From: Bradyrhizobium sp.
GTDB taxonomy: Bacteria; Pseudomonadota; Alphaproteobacteria; Rhizobiales; Xanthobacteraceae
Direction: 5' to 3'
Assembly: GCF_027307225.1 (NCBI RefSeq)
Contig: NZ_DAHUXJ010000097.1
Location: 1 to 64,000, forward strand
Length of the DNA stretch: 64,000 nt
The notes beneath the pieces were generated by a model, which was given only the letters and a program-made list of their open reading frames with translations, was not told the origin of the DNA and did no database searches. The position numbers and the translations under genes are program-made. Below are positions 9,295-17,096 of this stretch, piece by piece; position 1 is the first letter of the stretch; every line of letters starts with the position of its first letter.

Positions 9295-9456
9295 CTATTC
9301 GTCCCAGACGCGTTCGCCGCATCTGTCGCATTTGAAAAGGCGGATCGTCCTTCCCAGCTTGGGATCGAGAAATTGGTGGGCAAGTTGCAGGGCGGCGGCG
9401 CACGCTGGACAGTTAAGAAACCGGTTCCGCGTCTGTGTCTCGTGATCCTCGGTCAT
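9295..9456 (-). CDS. Small zinc-ribbon-like protein (53 aa, below the ORF-track cutoff)
   Basis: MTEDHETQTRNRFLNCPACAAALQLAHQFLDPKLGRTIRLFKCDRCGERVWDE; two CxxC motifs. Confidence 0.6.
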   Translation of the reverse strand: MTEDHETQTRNRFLNCPACAAALQLAHQFLDPKLGRTIRLFKCDRCGERVWDE

Positions 9457-9533
9457 CCCCGACACTACTGCCCCGGCGCCAGGTTACAAAGTGAACATTA
9501 GTCTCCGCAGATTGCAATTACGCCACTGCAAGG

Positions 9534-9561
9534 CAAAAAGGGCCGCCCGGAAGGGCGGCCC
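9534..9561 (-). terminator. Rho-independent terminator of the CsbD-like gene
   Basis: Minus strand reads GGGCCGCCCTTCCGGGCGGCCC followed by TTTTT, 18 nt past the CsbD stop. Confidence 0.88.
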
Positions 9562-9578
9562 AGTCAAAGATCGTGACG

Positions 9579-9770
9579 TCATTTTTTCAGCGCGTCAGCC
9601 GCGTCACGGGCGGCATCCTTGACGTCACCGGCAGCTTTGTGGGCGGCGCCCTTGGCCTTGTCCACCTTGCCTTCGTTTTGGAGTTCCTTGTCACCGCTGA
9701 CTTTACCCGCGCCTTCCTTGATGGCGCCCTTGGCGTGGTCGGCAATTCCCTTCACATGCTCGCGATCCAT
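9579..9770 (-). CDS. CsbD family protein
   Basis: MDREHVKGIADHAKGAIKEGAGKVSGDKELQNEGKVDKAKGAAHKAAGDVKDAARDAADALKK. Confidence 0.92.
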   Translation of the reverse strand: MDREHVKGIADHAKGAIKEGAGKVSGDKELQNEGKVDKAKGAAHKAAGDVKDAARDAADALKK

Positions 9771-9794
9771 TCGTTCTCTCCTTTATGTCTCACG

Positions 9795-9962
9795 CTAGTG
9801 GAGTGGATTTGACATTCGCTACCCACCTAGCCGCAAAATCGGAAAGCGAATGTCAAATCCTAAACTCCACTAGAGACTTATATTTGCTAGTGGTCCTTTG
9901 ATTCTAACATTCGCAAAAGTGCCCGCCGAGAAGGGATGCGAATGTTAGAATCGGACCACTAG
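9795..9962. repeat. CTAG double-hairpin element copy 1 (hairpins 9795-9873 and 9887-9962)
   Basis: CTAGTGGAGTGGATTTGACATTCGCT...AGCGAATGTCAAATCC[TAA]ACTCCACTAG, linker agacttatatttg, CTAGTGGTCC[TTT]GATTCTAACATTCGCA...TGCGAATGTTAGAATCGGACCACTAG. Confidence 0.95.
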
Positions 9963-10251
9963 GAGAACATGCGAAGCCCGTGATCGTTTCGAAAGAACAC
10001 GAGTTTGATACGGAACCACCCGGTTCCCGTGTGGTGCCACACTTCGGCCAGGGACCGACTGTCCGTTATGGCCAGCACCGGAAGCAGCCGAACTCTCATT
10101 CGATCACTTCGTCGAGACGGGGTAGGATCTGTGGCGGCACTGCTAGCAGCAGCTTGTCTTTCCTTTTGCATCTTCACGGGGTCAACCATCGCACCCTCGC
10201 AGATCAGCAGCATGGTGACGAAGATTTGCCACCACGCTGCTGTTGTCTGCA

Positions 10252-10623
10252 TCAGGGCAGCACGTTGGTGAAGCCTCCGCCGACGCCGACACCGCCGTTG
10301 TTGGAGAAGGCGCCGCTCAAGGCCGCGCCCCCACCCGGACCAGCCACTGCACCGGACTGACCGACCGACTGGCCGATGGAAGTGCCGATGCCCGCACTGA
10401 GGCTTCCCACAGGCGTCGCAACGGCAACACCGCTCCCCACCGAGGTATTGATGCCATTGGCCGCCGAGGCCGCGGCTGCGTTGCCCAACGTTCCAGCGCC
10501 GGTGATCGTGGTCACATTACCAAGATTGAAACCACCACCAATGGCGAGCGTCGAGCCGGCATCAGCCGGCACAATGCTTCCCACCAGGGCGATAAACCCA
10601 ACACTCATCATTAGCTTCTTCAT
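10252..10623 (-). CDS. Glycine-rich exported protein
   Basis: N-terminal signal peptide MKKLMMSVGFIALVGSIVPADA followed by Gly/Ala/Ser/Val-rich sequence. Confidence 0.7.
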   Translation of the reverse strand: MKKLMMSVGFIALVGSIVPADAGSTLAIGGGFNLGNVTTITGAGTLGNAAAASAANGINTSVGSGVAVATPVGSLSAGIGTSIGQSVGQSGAVAGPGGGAALSGAFSNNGGVGVGGGFTNVLP

Positions 10624-10634
10624 TGCGACTCCTC

Positions 10635-11366
10635 CTATTCGGTTTCCGCCACGGCGTGCGCCGGGGCGGGTGGTGCTGCCGCGTGAATGACTTCACCCTT
10701 CGCCACCGATTTCTTCTTCGGTGCCGAGTGGTGAACGGTGTGAGCCCAGACGCGGCAGCGTTGCCGGGTCACATCGTAGTCGTTGCAAAGACGGGTCTTG
10801 CCTGCCGGCCCTTCCACCAGCCAGATGTCGCTGACCGTGTGGGGCTGCTCTCCGGTGGCCTGGTCGTAGCCGCTCAACACCGGCGCGGACTGCGGCAGGT
10901 ATATCCGGCATACCTCCGGCATCGATCGGTAGATCTCGCCGTTGAGACAAAGCCGCGCCACCGCGGCCTTCTTCAGGCCCATGCTCCACAGCGACCGCGC
11001 ATCGAGCCGCGCCGCACAGCCGGGATCAGGGATCGTGGTGCCGAAGGTTAATCCGGTCCCGAGGAACGCGCCGCCGCCGGAAACCGACCCGAGGCACGTT
11101 TCGAGCCCGGCCGCGGCCAGGCCCGGTGCAAAAACGCTCGGCACGTTCTTGACCGTCTGATTGGCCGGCACGTTGCTGTTGCTGGTGATCGTCGCCGAAG
11201 GATTGCCACCGACGCCGACCCCGACCCCGCCTTGCCCGGAGATCGCCTGCGACGTCGATGTTGATGTGCCAACGCCGACGCCCGTCCCTGCCGCCGTCGA
11301 TGATTGAGCCCATGCAGGACCGCTCGCCGCCATCGCAACGATGGCAGCCGACAAAAGCCGCTTCAT
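10635..11366 (-). CDS. Exported hypothetical protein with Gly/Ser/Thr-rich N-terminal region
   Basis: Signal peptide MKRLLSAAIVAMAASGPAWA; cysteine-containing C-terminal half. Confidence 0.72.
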   Translation of the reverse strand: MKRLLSAAIVAMAASGPAWAQSSTAAGTGVGVGTSTSTSQAISGQGGVGVGVGGNPSATITSNSNVPANQTVKNVPSVFAPGLAAAGLETCLGSVSGGGAFLGTGLTFGTTIPDPGCAARLDARSLWSMGLKKAAVARLCLNGEIYRSMPEVCRIYLPQSAPVLSGYDQATGEQPHTVSDIWLVEGPAGKTRLCNDYDVTRQRCRVWAHTVHHSAPKKKSVAKGEVIHAAAPPAPAHAVAETE

Positions 11367-11497
11367 GATGAATCTCCGCCGCGCTGGGATGAACTTCCAA
11401 CCGTCCGCCGACGGAAACGCGAGGAGAAAAAGCCGGTTCTGCTTGCTCAGGCGACGCTAGCCGCGTCGGTGGGCTCTCCGATTGATTTCAATTTATC

Positions 11498-11674
11498 TTA
11501 AATTTTTGCTATTTTCATCCGCAGCCTTGTTTCGTGGTTAACAGGCGCGACGCCATCTTCGAGCTCGCCGTCAGCTTCGAATGCAAGATCATCCAGCTCT
11601 TCGTGCGTGAACTTCTTCCCCCGAAGCGCAACTGAAACGCGTGCGCGCCTTTGCCCATCCTGCACAACGATCAT
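11498..11674 (-). CDS. Small hypothetical protein overlapping the end of the SDR gene
   Basis: MIVVQDGQRRARVSVALRGKKFTHEELDDLAFEADGELEDGVAPVNHETRLRMKIAKI; 4-nt overlap with the upstream stop. Confidence 0.4.
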   Translation of the reverse strand: MIVVQDGQRRARVSVALRGKKFTHEELDDLAFEADGELEDGVAPVNHETRLRMKIAKI

Positions 11675-12411
11675 AAAATCAACCCGCCATCGACGACGAT
11701 GGTCTGGCCGATGATGTAGGACGACAACGGCGAAGCGAGGAACAGTGCCGCGCCCGCCATGTCCTGCGGCGTGCCGAGCCGCCGCAGCGGAATCTGCGAC
11801 AGCGCACCCTCGAGCCGCTTCGGATTGTCCGTCGTGACTTTGGTCATCTTGGTATCGACCAGCCCCGGCGCGATGCCGTTGACGCGGATGCCGTCCTCGG
11901 CCCAGGCCTCGCCGAGCGTCCGCGTCAGCCCGACGGCGCCGGTCTTCGAGGCGTTGTAGGCGGGATTGCCCATCGTGGAATGATAGGCCGCGGTCGAACT
12001 GACGATGATCAGCGCACCCTTGGCGGCGCGCAGCTGCGGATGGAATTTGGTGGCGCACGCCATCAGGCTCATCAGGTTGACCTCGAGCACGGCGCGAAAG
12101 CCGTCCATCGCGAATTCACCGCGGCGGTAGATCACCGCACCCTGCGCCAGCACCAGTACGTCGAGCTTCGCGAGCGGTGGATTGAATTTCTCGATGGCGC
12201 CTGCGTCGCTGACATTGAGCTGGAAATAATCGAGGCCATCGAGGCGCGAGCCTTCGTCCGCCGAATACTCGGAAGCCTTGGCCCGCGTGCCGCAGACGGC
12301 AACGCGTGCGCCCTTGGCGCGAAACGCCTGCGCGATGCCGTTACCGATGCCGGAGGAGCCGCCGACCACCAGCACTTGCCTGCCTGAAAAATCGAGCTCG
12401 TTCATTTCCAT
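11671..12411 (-). CDS. SDR family oxidoreductase
   Basis: VVGGSSGIGNGIA; YNASKTGAVGLTR; VNGIAPGLVDTKM. Confidence 0.92.
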   Translation of the reverse strand: MEMNELDFSGRQVLVVGGSSGIGNGIAQAFRAKGARVAVCGTRAKASEYSADEGSRLDGLDYFQLNVSDAGAIEKFNPPLAKLDVLVLAQGAVIYRRGEFAMDGFRAVLEVNLMSLMACATKFHPQLRAAKGALIIVSSTAAYHSTMGNPAYNASKTGAVGLTRTLGEAWAEDGIRVNGIAPGLVDTKMTKVTTDNPKRLEGALSQIPLRRLGTPQDMAGAALFLASPLSSYIIGQTIVVDGGLIL

Positions 12412-12533
12412 CCCTTTCCCACTTCGTTTGACCCGTCCTGGAGCATGATCCGGAAAGGCGGATGCCCATTTTCCGGAAACCTCATGCTCGAATCCAGATC
12501 GGGACGGGATTTAACCCGATCGCCGCGAAATGC

Positions 12534-12559
12534 TACGAACTTCGGAACCGAGACGCTAG
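12534..12559. repeat. Outer-arm remnant of the CTAG double-hairpin element
   Basis: tacgaacttcggaaccgagacgctag, compare outer arm tacgaacttcggaatcggagcactag at 34838-34863. Confidence 0.7.
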
Positions 12560-12573
12560 AATGGGCGCAGGCC

Positions 12574-13386
12574 ATGTCAATTGGCGACATCATCAGGGAA
12601 ACGTCCATGCCGGAATTCAGGGAGCTCAGCCGTTCGGTGAAGGGATTGACCGTGCTCGTCACGGGCGCGGCAAGCGGCATGGGCCGCGCCACCGCGCGTG
12701 TGTTCGCTGCCGAAGGCGCCAATGTCGCGGTAACGGATGTCAGCACCGACGGCGTCACATCCGTCGCCGGCGAGATCACGATGAGCGGCGGAACGGCAAA
12801 GGCCTGGATGCTCGACGTCAGCGATCCCAGGGCGATCGAGCGCGCGATCCCGCAAGTGGCCACGCATTTCGGCGGCCTCGACATCATCGTCAACAATGCC
12901 GGCATCTCCGTGCGCGTTGCGATCGACGATCCCACCTATGATGAAGCGTGGGCGAAGGCGATTGCGGTGATGCTAACGGCGCATCCGCGCATCATCCGCG
13001 CGGCGCTGCCTTACCTGCGGAAATCCAGATGCCCGCGCATCGTCAACATCGCTTCCACCGAGGCGCTGGGCGCCACTGCGCTGCATAGCCCCTACGCCGC
13101 GGCCAAGGGCGGCGTGGCGAGCCTGACGCGCTCGCTCGCCGTCGAACTCGGCCGCGAGGGCATCACGGTGAACTGCATCTGCCCGGGGCCAATTCGCACC
13201 GCCATCACCGAGCGGATTCCAGAGGAGCACAAGACCCTCTACGCCAAACGCCGCACCGCACTCGGCCGCTACGGCGATCCCGAGGAAGTCGCGCACATGA
13301 CCTTGAGCCTGTGCCTGCCCGCCGCCTCGTTCCTGACCGGCGCGGTCATCCCGGTCGACGGCGGGCTGATGGCGCGCAACGCGTGA
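12574..13386 (+). CDS. SDR family oxidoreductase
   Basis: VTGAASGMGRATARVFAAEGANVAVTD; YAAAKGGVASLTRSLAVELG; VNCICPGPI. Confidence 0.9.
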   Translation: MSIGDIIRETSMPEFRELSRSVKGLTVLVTGAASGMGRATARVFAAEGANVAVTDVSTDGVTSVAGEITMSGGTAKAWMLDVSDPRAIERAIPQVATHFGGLDIIVNNAGISVRVAIDDPTYDEAWAKAIAVMLTAHPRIIRAALPYLRKSRCPRIVNIASTEALGATALHSPYAAAKGGVASLTRSLAVELGREGITVNCICPGPIRTAITERIPEEHKTLYAKRRTALGRYGDPEEVAHMTLSLCLPAASFLTGAVIPVDGGLMARNA

Positions 13387-13482
13387 TTGCAGGCTCCATT
13401 CGCGGGTAGGCAAGCAGCATTGCACGCGGCGAGACCGATCGAGAGCAGTCAGGTCACCCACTCAAGGTCGGCCCGCCTACCC

Positions 13483-14694
13483 TCAATCGAAGCTGACGAT
13501 CTCGACCCAGTTGGCATCCTTCCCCGCCGGGTACTTTCCGATCAATGTGAGACCGCCATTCGCTTCGTCGATCCTGTAAGCGGAAATCGTATCTGACTTT
13601 TCTCCGGAAACGACGAGAAATTTTCCTTTCGGGTCGATCGCAAAGCCGCGCGGCTGTTTCTCGGTGACCGTACTGCCAAGATAGGCGAGCTTGCCGGTCG
13701 CGCTGTCGACGCTGAAGGTCGCAAGCGTACTGCCGGTGCGTTCCGCCACGTAGAGAAATTTGCCGTTCGGTGCCAGATGCAGGTCCGACGCCCAAATGTC
13801 GTTGTCGGTGTTGCGCGGCGGTGGGCCGCCGGGTACGGCTGGGCCGCGCGGCGCGCCGGGAACGAGCTTTGTGTCAGGCGGCAGGCCGGATATCGAACTC
13901 ACTTCCGTCAATAGACCCGTCTTGCTGTCGAGCGCGAACGTCGCAACCGTGCCGGTGAGCTCGGCAAGCAGGTAGACAAACCTGTTGTCGTTCGACGTCA
14001 CGAAGTGACGCGGGCCTTGTCCCGGCTTCATCAGGACGACCGCCGGCGTGTTCGAAGCAAGTCGTCCCTTCTCTGCGTCGAATGTGAACTGGAATACCTC
14101 ATCGCTGCCGAGCGTCGGCACGAAGACAAATTTGTTGCTGCCGTCGATGCGGATCGAGTGGGCGTTACGGCCAACCGGTATCACCTGGAGCGGCTTGGGC
14201 GAGACGCTGCCGTCCGGCTTCACGGCATTGAGGCTGATCAGGTTCGCGCTGTACGACGCGCCGAACAAATAACGCCCCGTCCTGTCGAGCGAAATGTATG
14301 GAAAGCTTTCGGCCAGCGGCGACGTCGAGAGCGGCTTCAGCGAACCCGTGTTGCGGTCAATCGAATAGACGTACACCGTATATGGCTTCGAACGCGCCGC
14401 CGCGTAGAGAAAGCGCTTGTCCGGGCTCACCGCCATCGGCATGACGACCTTCGCTGCCTTGGCGTGCTCTCCCACCTTCAAGGAGCCATCCGCCTGTACG
14501 CTATAGACCCCGATGTCGCCATCCTCGGCATTCGATACGTAGACGAATGTTCCCGCCTGTGCCGGCACGTGGCCGATCAGTGCCGCCAATCCGGCAATTG
14601 CGATCCCACTGGTCAGTTTCGCGATCGTTTTCAACGTCAACCTCCCTTTATGTCCCCTGGCGATACGCTCTGAGCGGCATTGATTGCCGTGCAT
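13483..14694 (-). CDS. Lactonase-type seven-bladed beta-propeller protein, exported (start uncertain)
   Basis: VYVSNAEDGDIGVYSVQADGSL, HSIRIDGSNKFVFVPTLGSDEVFQF, GNAHS-like and RGFAIDPKGKFLVVSGEKSDTISAYRID repeats. Confidence 0.88.
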   Translation of the reverse strand: MHGNQCRSERIARGHKGRLTLKTIAKLTSGIAIAGLAALIGHVPAQAGTFVYVSNAEDGDIGVYSVQADGSLKVGEHAKAAKVVMPMAVSPDKRFLYAAARSKPYTVYVYSIDRNTGSLKPLSTSPLAESFPYISLDRTGRYLFGASYSANLISLNAVKPDGSVSPKPLQVIPVGRNAHSIRIDGSNKFVFVPTLGSDEVFQFTFDAEKGRLASNTPAVVLMKPGQGPRHFVTSNDNRFVYLLAELTGTVATFALDSKTGLLTEVSSISGLPPDTKLVPGAPRGPAVPGGPPPRNTDNDIWASDLHLAPNGKFLYVAERTGSTLATFSVDSATGKLAYLGSTVTEKQPRGFAIDPKGKFLVVSGEKSDTISAYRIDEANGGLTLIGKYPAGKDANWVEIVSFD

Positions 14695-14817
14695 GCGCTA
14701 GAAGCAACGGGATGACACGCGTTGCTTCATATTCCCGTCAAGCCTTGCAATCGTATCGTAGCGGTTCGGATCAGGGAAGGTCTCGCCGTTGTCGGTCTTG
14801 GGTCAAAACAGCAAGAG

Positions 14818-14900
14818 CGTAGGATGGGTGGAGCGAAGCGATACCCATCGGTTATTGTTCGGATGCGATGGGTTTCGCAAACTGCTCAACCCATCCTACG
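14818..14900. repeat. Imperfect palindromic intergenic repeat (CGTAGGATGGGT...ACCCATCCTACG)
   Basis: cgtaggatgggt and acccatcctacg ends are inverted complements. Confidence 0.75.
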
Positions 14901-14963
14901 AACTGCAACAATCGACCTGACAATCCGTTGTAGGAAACGTTCCTCGCATTCTCGGAGGTCGCC

Positions 14964-15323
14964 GTGATCGAAGTGATCAGTGCCATTACGCTTGCCACGC
15001 ACGATATGCCGCGCGCCGTGCGATTCTACGTTTCCCTCGGATTCGAAATCGCGTATGGCGGCGAAACCGCCTCCTTCACCAGCTTTCGCGCCGGAGCGGG
15101 TTATCTCAATCTGATCGCCCAGCCCGCGGAGAAGCAATGGTCATGGTGGGGCCGCACCATTTTCCATGTCAGCGATGTCGATGCGCTTTATGAAGCCGCT
15201 CTCGCCGCCGGGCACCGGCCATCGACGCAGCCTCGCGATGCCGAATGGGGCGAGCGCTATTTTCATTTGACCGATCCGGACGGCCACGAACTCAGCTTTG
15301 CAAAGCTGCTGGCCGAACGATGA
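14964..15323 (+). CDS. VOC superfamily (glyoxalase/bleomycin resistance-like) protein
   Basis: ITLATHDMPRAVRFYVSLGFEIAYGG ... YFHLTDPDGHELSFAKLL. Confidence 0.92.
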   Translation: MIEVISAITLATHDMPRAVRFYVSLGFEIAYGGETASFTSFRAGAGYLNLIAQPAEKQWSWWGRTIFHVSDVDALYEAALAAGHRPSTQPRDAEWGERYFHLTDPDGHELSFAKLLAER

Positions 15324-15354
15324 TTTTCCCTTGACACCTTTTTCAGCACGCCAA

Positions 15355-15960
15355 GTGATTTGCCCGTCGTGCCAAAGTGCCGCAGGCATCTTCGCTTGCG
15401 ACGACGGGCAAATCAGTGGTTCCTCTTCGCGCGTCCCGCACCCGATCAGAGGGGCGCTTCGCGATCGTCACGAACGTGGGGTGCGGGATGCGATGGACGC
15501 GGACTGGAGCAACCGACGAATGCGCCAGAGCGCGGACGGAGAAGTTGTGGCGTCCTGATGCCTCGACGCTGGCATCAACTCGTGACAATGCTTCGCATTG
15601 CATGGGGATGGTGGCAAGAAGGCCCGATCACCAGGGAGACCACAAAGGAAACCGTTAAAACCGTCGCGCAGGGAATGCCGGATTGTTCGGCCAACCTGTG
15701 GTGACTAACTCGTGTGCATTTTACTTTTGCGCACGAGGCCGCGGGTGCGTCGCGCGCCCGGCATTCCCTGCGCCCTCCTGTCGAGGGCATCTGGCAAGAC
15801 TCGGACGCGGTTTGCGTGGCGGGAACGCCCCATTGCGTCTTCATGACGGCGGCATGTCGGCCATGATAGGACAAGGCAAGGTGAAGGGTGAAGCGATCCC
15901 CGACATGAAGGCGCTCTCGACCTGGGTCGGCGGCCGTGAAGTTTTTCACGCGCCGGGATA
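15355..15960. repeat. Putative non-coding reiterated region typical of Bradyrhizobium-like genomes
   Basis: Starts with inverted repeat tgatttgcccgtcgt...acgacgggcaaatca; then tcccgcacccgatcagaggggcgcttcgcgatcgtcacgaacgtggggtgcgggatgcg. No convincing CDS. Recognised from memory as a recurrent segment; not verified. Confidence 0.5.
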
Positions 15961-16076
15961 TGAGTAGAAATGCCCGTCACCGCTGTCATTGCGAGCAACA
16001 GCCAACGGGTCGCGCGAATGCGCGCCCGATGACAGGCTCCGCAATCCAGTGTCACAAAAGACGAGGTGCTATGGGA

Positions 16077-16859
16077 TCACTTCCCCGGCCACACCGGCTT
16101 GCGCTTCTCGGCAAACGCCTTCAGGCCTTCCTTGGCGTCCTCGGTCATCGCGGTGATCGCGATCTGGCCTTCGGTGTAGGCGATCGCCTCGTCGAACGAC
16201 ATCGAGGCGATGGCGCGCATGGCGTATTTGCCGCGCCGGATCGCGGTCGGCGACTTGTCGGTGATGCGGCCGATCAGCCATTCGACCTTGGCGTCGAGTT
16301 CGCCCTGCGGCACGACGTGATTCAACAATCCCGCAGCCTGTGCGGCCCTGGCGTCGAACGGCTCGCCGGTGATCGCCCATTCGTTGATCACCCGCCGCGG
16401 CGCGATCGACTGCAACAGGCTCAAAACCTGCATCGGGAATACTCCGACCTTCACCTCCGGCAGGCCGAAGATCGCGTGGTCGGACGCGATCGCCATGTCG
16501 GTCATGCACAACAGCCCCATGCCGCCGGCCATGCAGACGCCGTTGACCCGCGCGATCGCAGGTTTGGTCGCGCCCTGCGACAGCCGCAAGAGATCGGCGA
16601 AGTCGACATTGGGCTTGGAAAAATCCTGCGAAAAGGCACCGCCGGTATTCTGCAAGTCCGCGCCCGCGCAGAACGCTTTCTCGCCTGCTCCCGTCAGCAC
16701 GATCACGCGCACGTCGGCGTCGTCATGCGCCATGCGATAGCCGCGCGAGATGCCGGCGATGACGTCGGCATTGACGGCGTTGCGCTTCTCCGGCCGGTTG
16801 ATCGTGATCCACAGTGCGCTGCCGCGCTTCTCGGTGAGGACGCTGGTAGTTTCGGTCAT
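16077..16859 (-). CDS. Enoyl-CoA hydratase/isomerase family protein
   Basis: WITINRPEKRNAVNADV, VIVLTGAGEKAFCAGADL, ARVNGVCMAGGMGLLCMTDMAIA. Confidence 0.92.
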   Translation of the reverse strand: MTETTSVLTEKRGSALWITINRPEKRNAVNADVIAGISRGYRMAHDDADVRVIVLTGAGEKAFCAGADLQNTGGAFSQDFSKPNVDFADLLRLSQGATKPAIARVNGVCMAGGMGLLCMTDMAIASDHAIFGLPEVKVGVFPMQVLSLLQSIAPRRVINEWAITGEPFDARAAQAAGLLNHVVPQGELDAKVEWLIGRITDKSPTAIRRGKYAMRAIASMSFDEAIAYTEGQIAITAMTEDAKEGLKAFAEKRKPVWPGK

Positions 16860-16926
16860 GGGTTCATCCGCTCTTATAATGGGGCTAATATTAGAGCATA
16901 GGCGAATGGAGGAGCTAAAGACTCTG

Positions 16927-17062
16927 CATCCCTCCCCCTTGCGGGGAGGGTCGACGCGAGCATCGCGAGCGTCGGGGTGGGGGGTCATGAAGATAGACCC
17001 CCACCCTGGCCTACGCTTCGCTTCGCTCCGGCCGTCCCTCCCCGCAAGGGGGAGGGATTAAT
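16927..17062. repeat. Palindromic intergenic repeat (CCCTCCCCCTTGCGGGGAGGG type)
   Basis: tccctcccccttgcggggagggtcgacgcgag...ccgtccctccccgcaagggggaggga; matches 4477-4613. Confidence 0.85.
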
Positions 17063-17096
17063 TAAGAGCGTGCTTCAACCAATGAAGAAACAAAGA

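Noticed and set aside
9795-9962. Could the doublets simply be bidirectional transcription terminators?
   Set aside because: The stems are long (about 25 bp), lack terminal U-tracts, have a conserved internal bulge and linker, and the CsbD gene already has its own terminator (9534-9561). Secondary terminator activity is not excluded.
9959-10271. Overlapping small ORFs on both strands (97 aa minus, 88 aa plus) between doublet copy 1 and the exported protein
   Set aside because: Neither has a convincing signature; the strands contradict each other and start next to the repeat. Left unannotated.
12440-12487. ggagcatgatccggaaaggcggatgcccattttccggaaacctcatgctc palindrome
   Set aside because: Looks like a common Rhizobiales intergenic palindrome (gagcatgatc...gatcatgctc type) from memory; not treated as novel.
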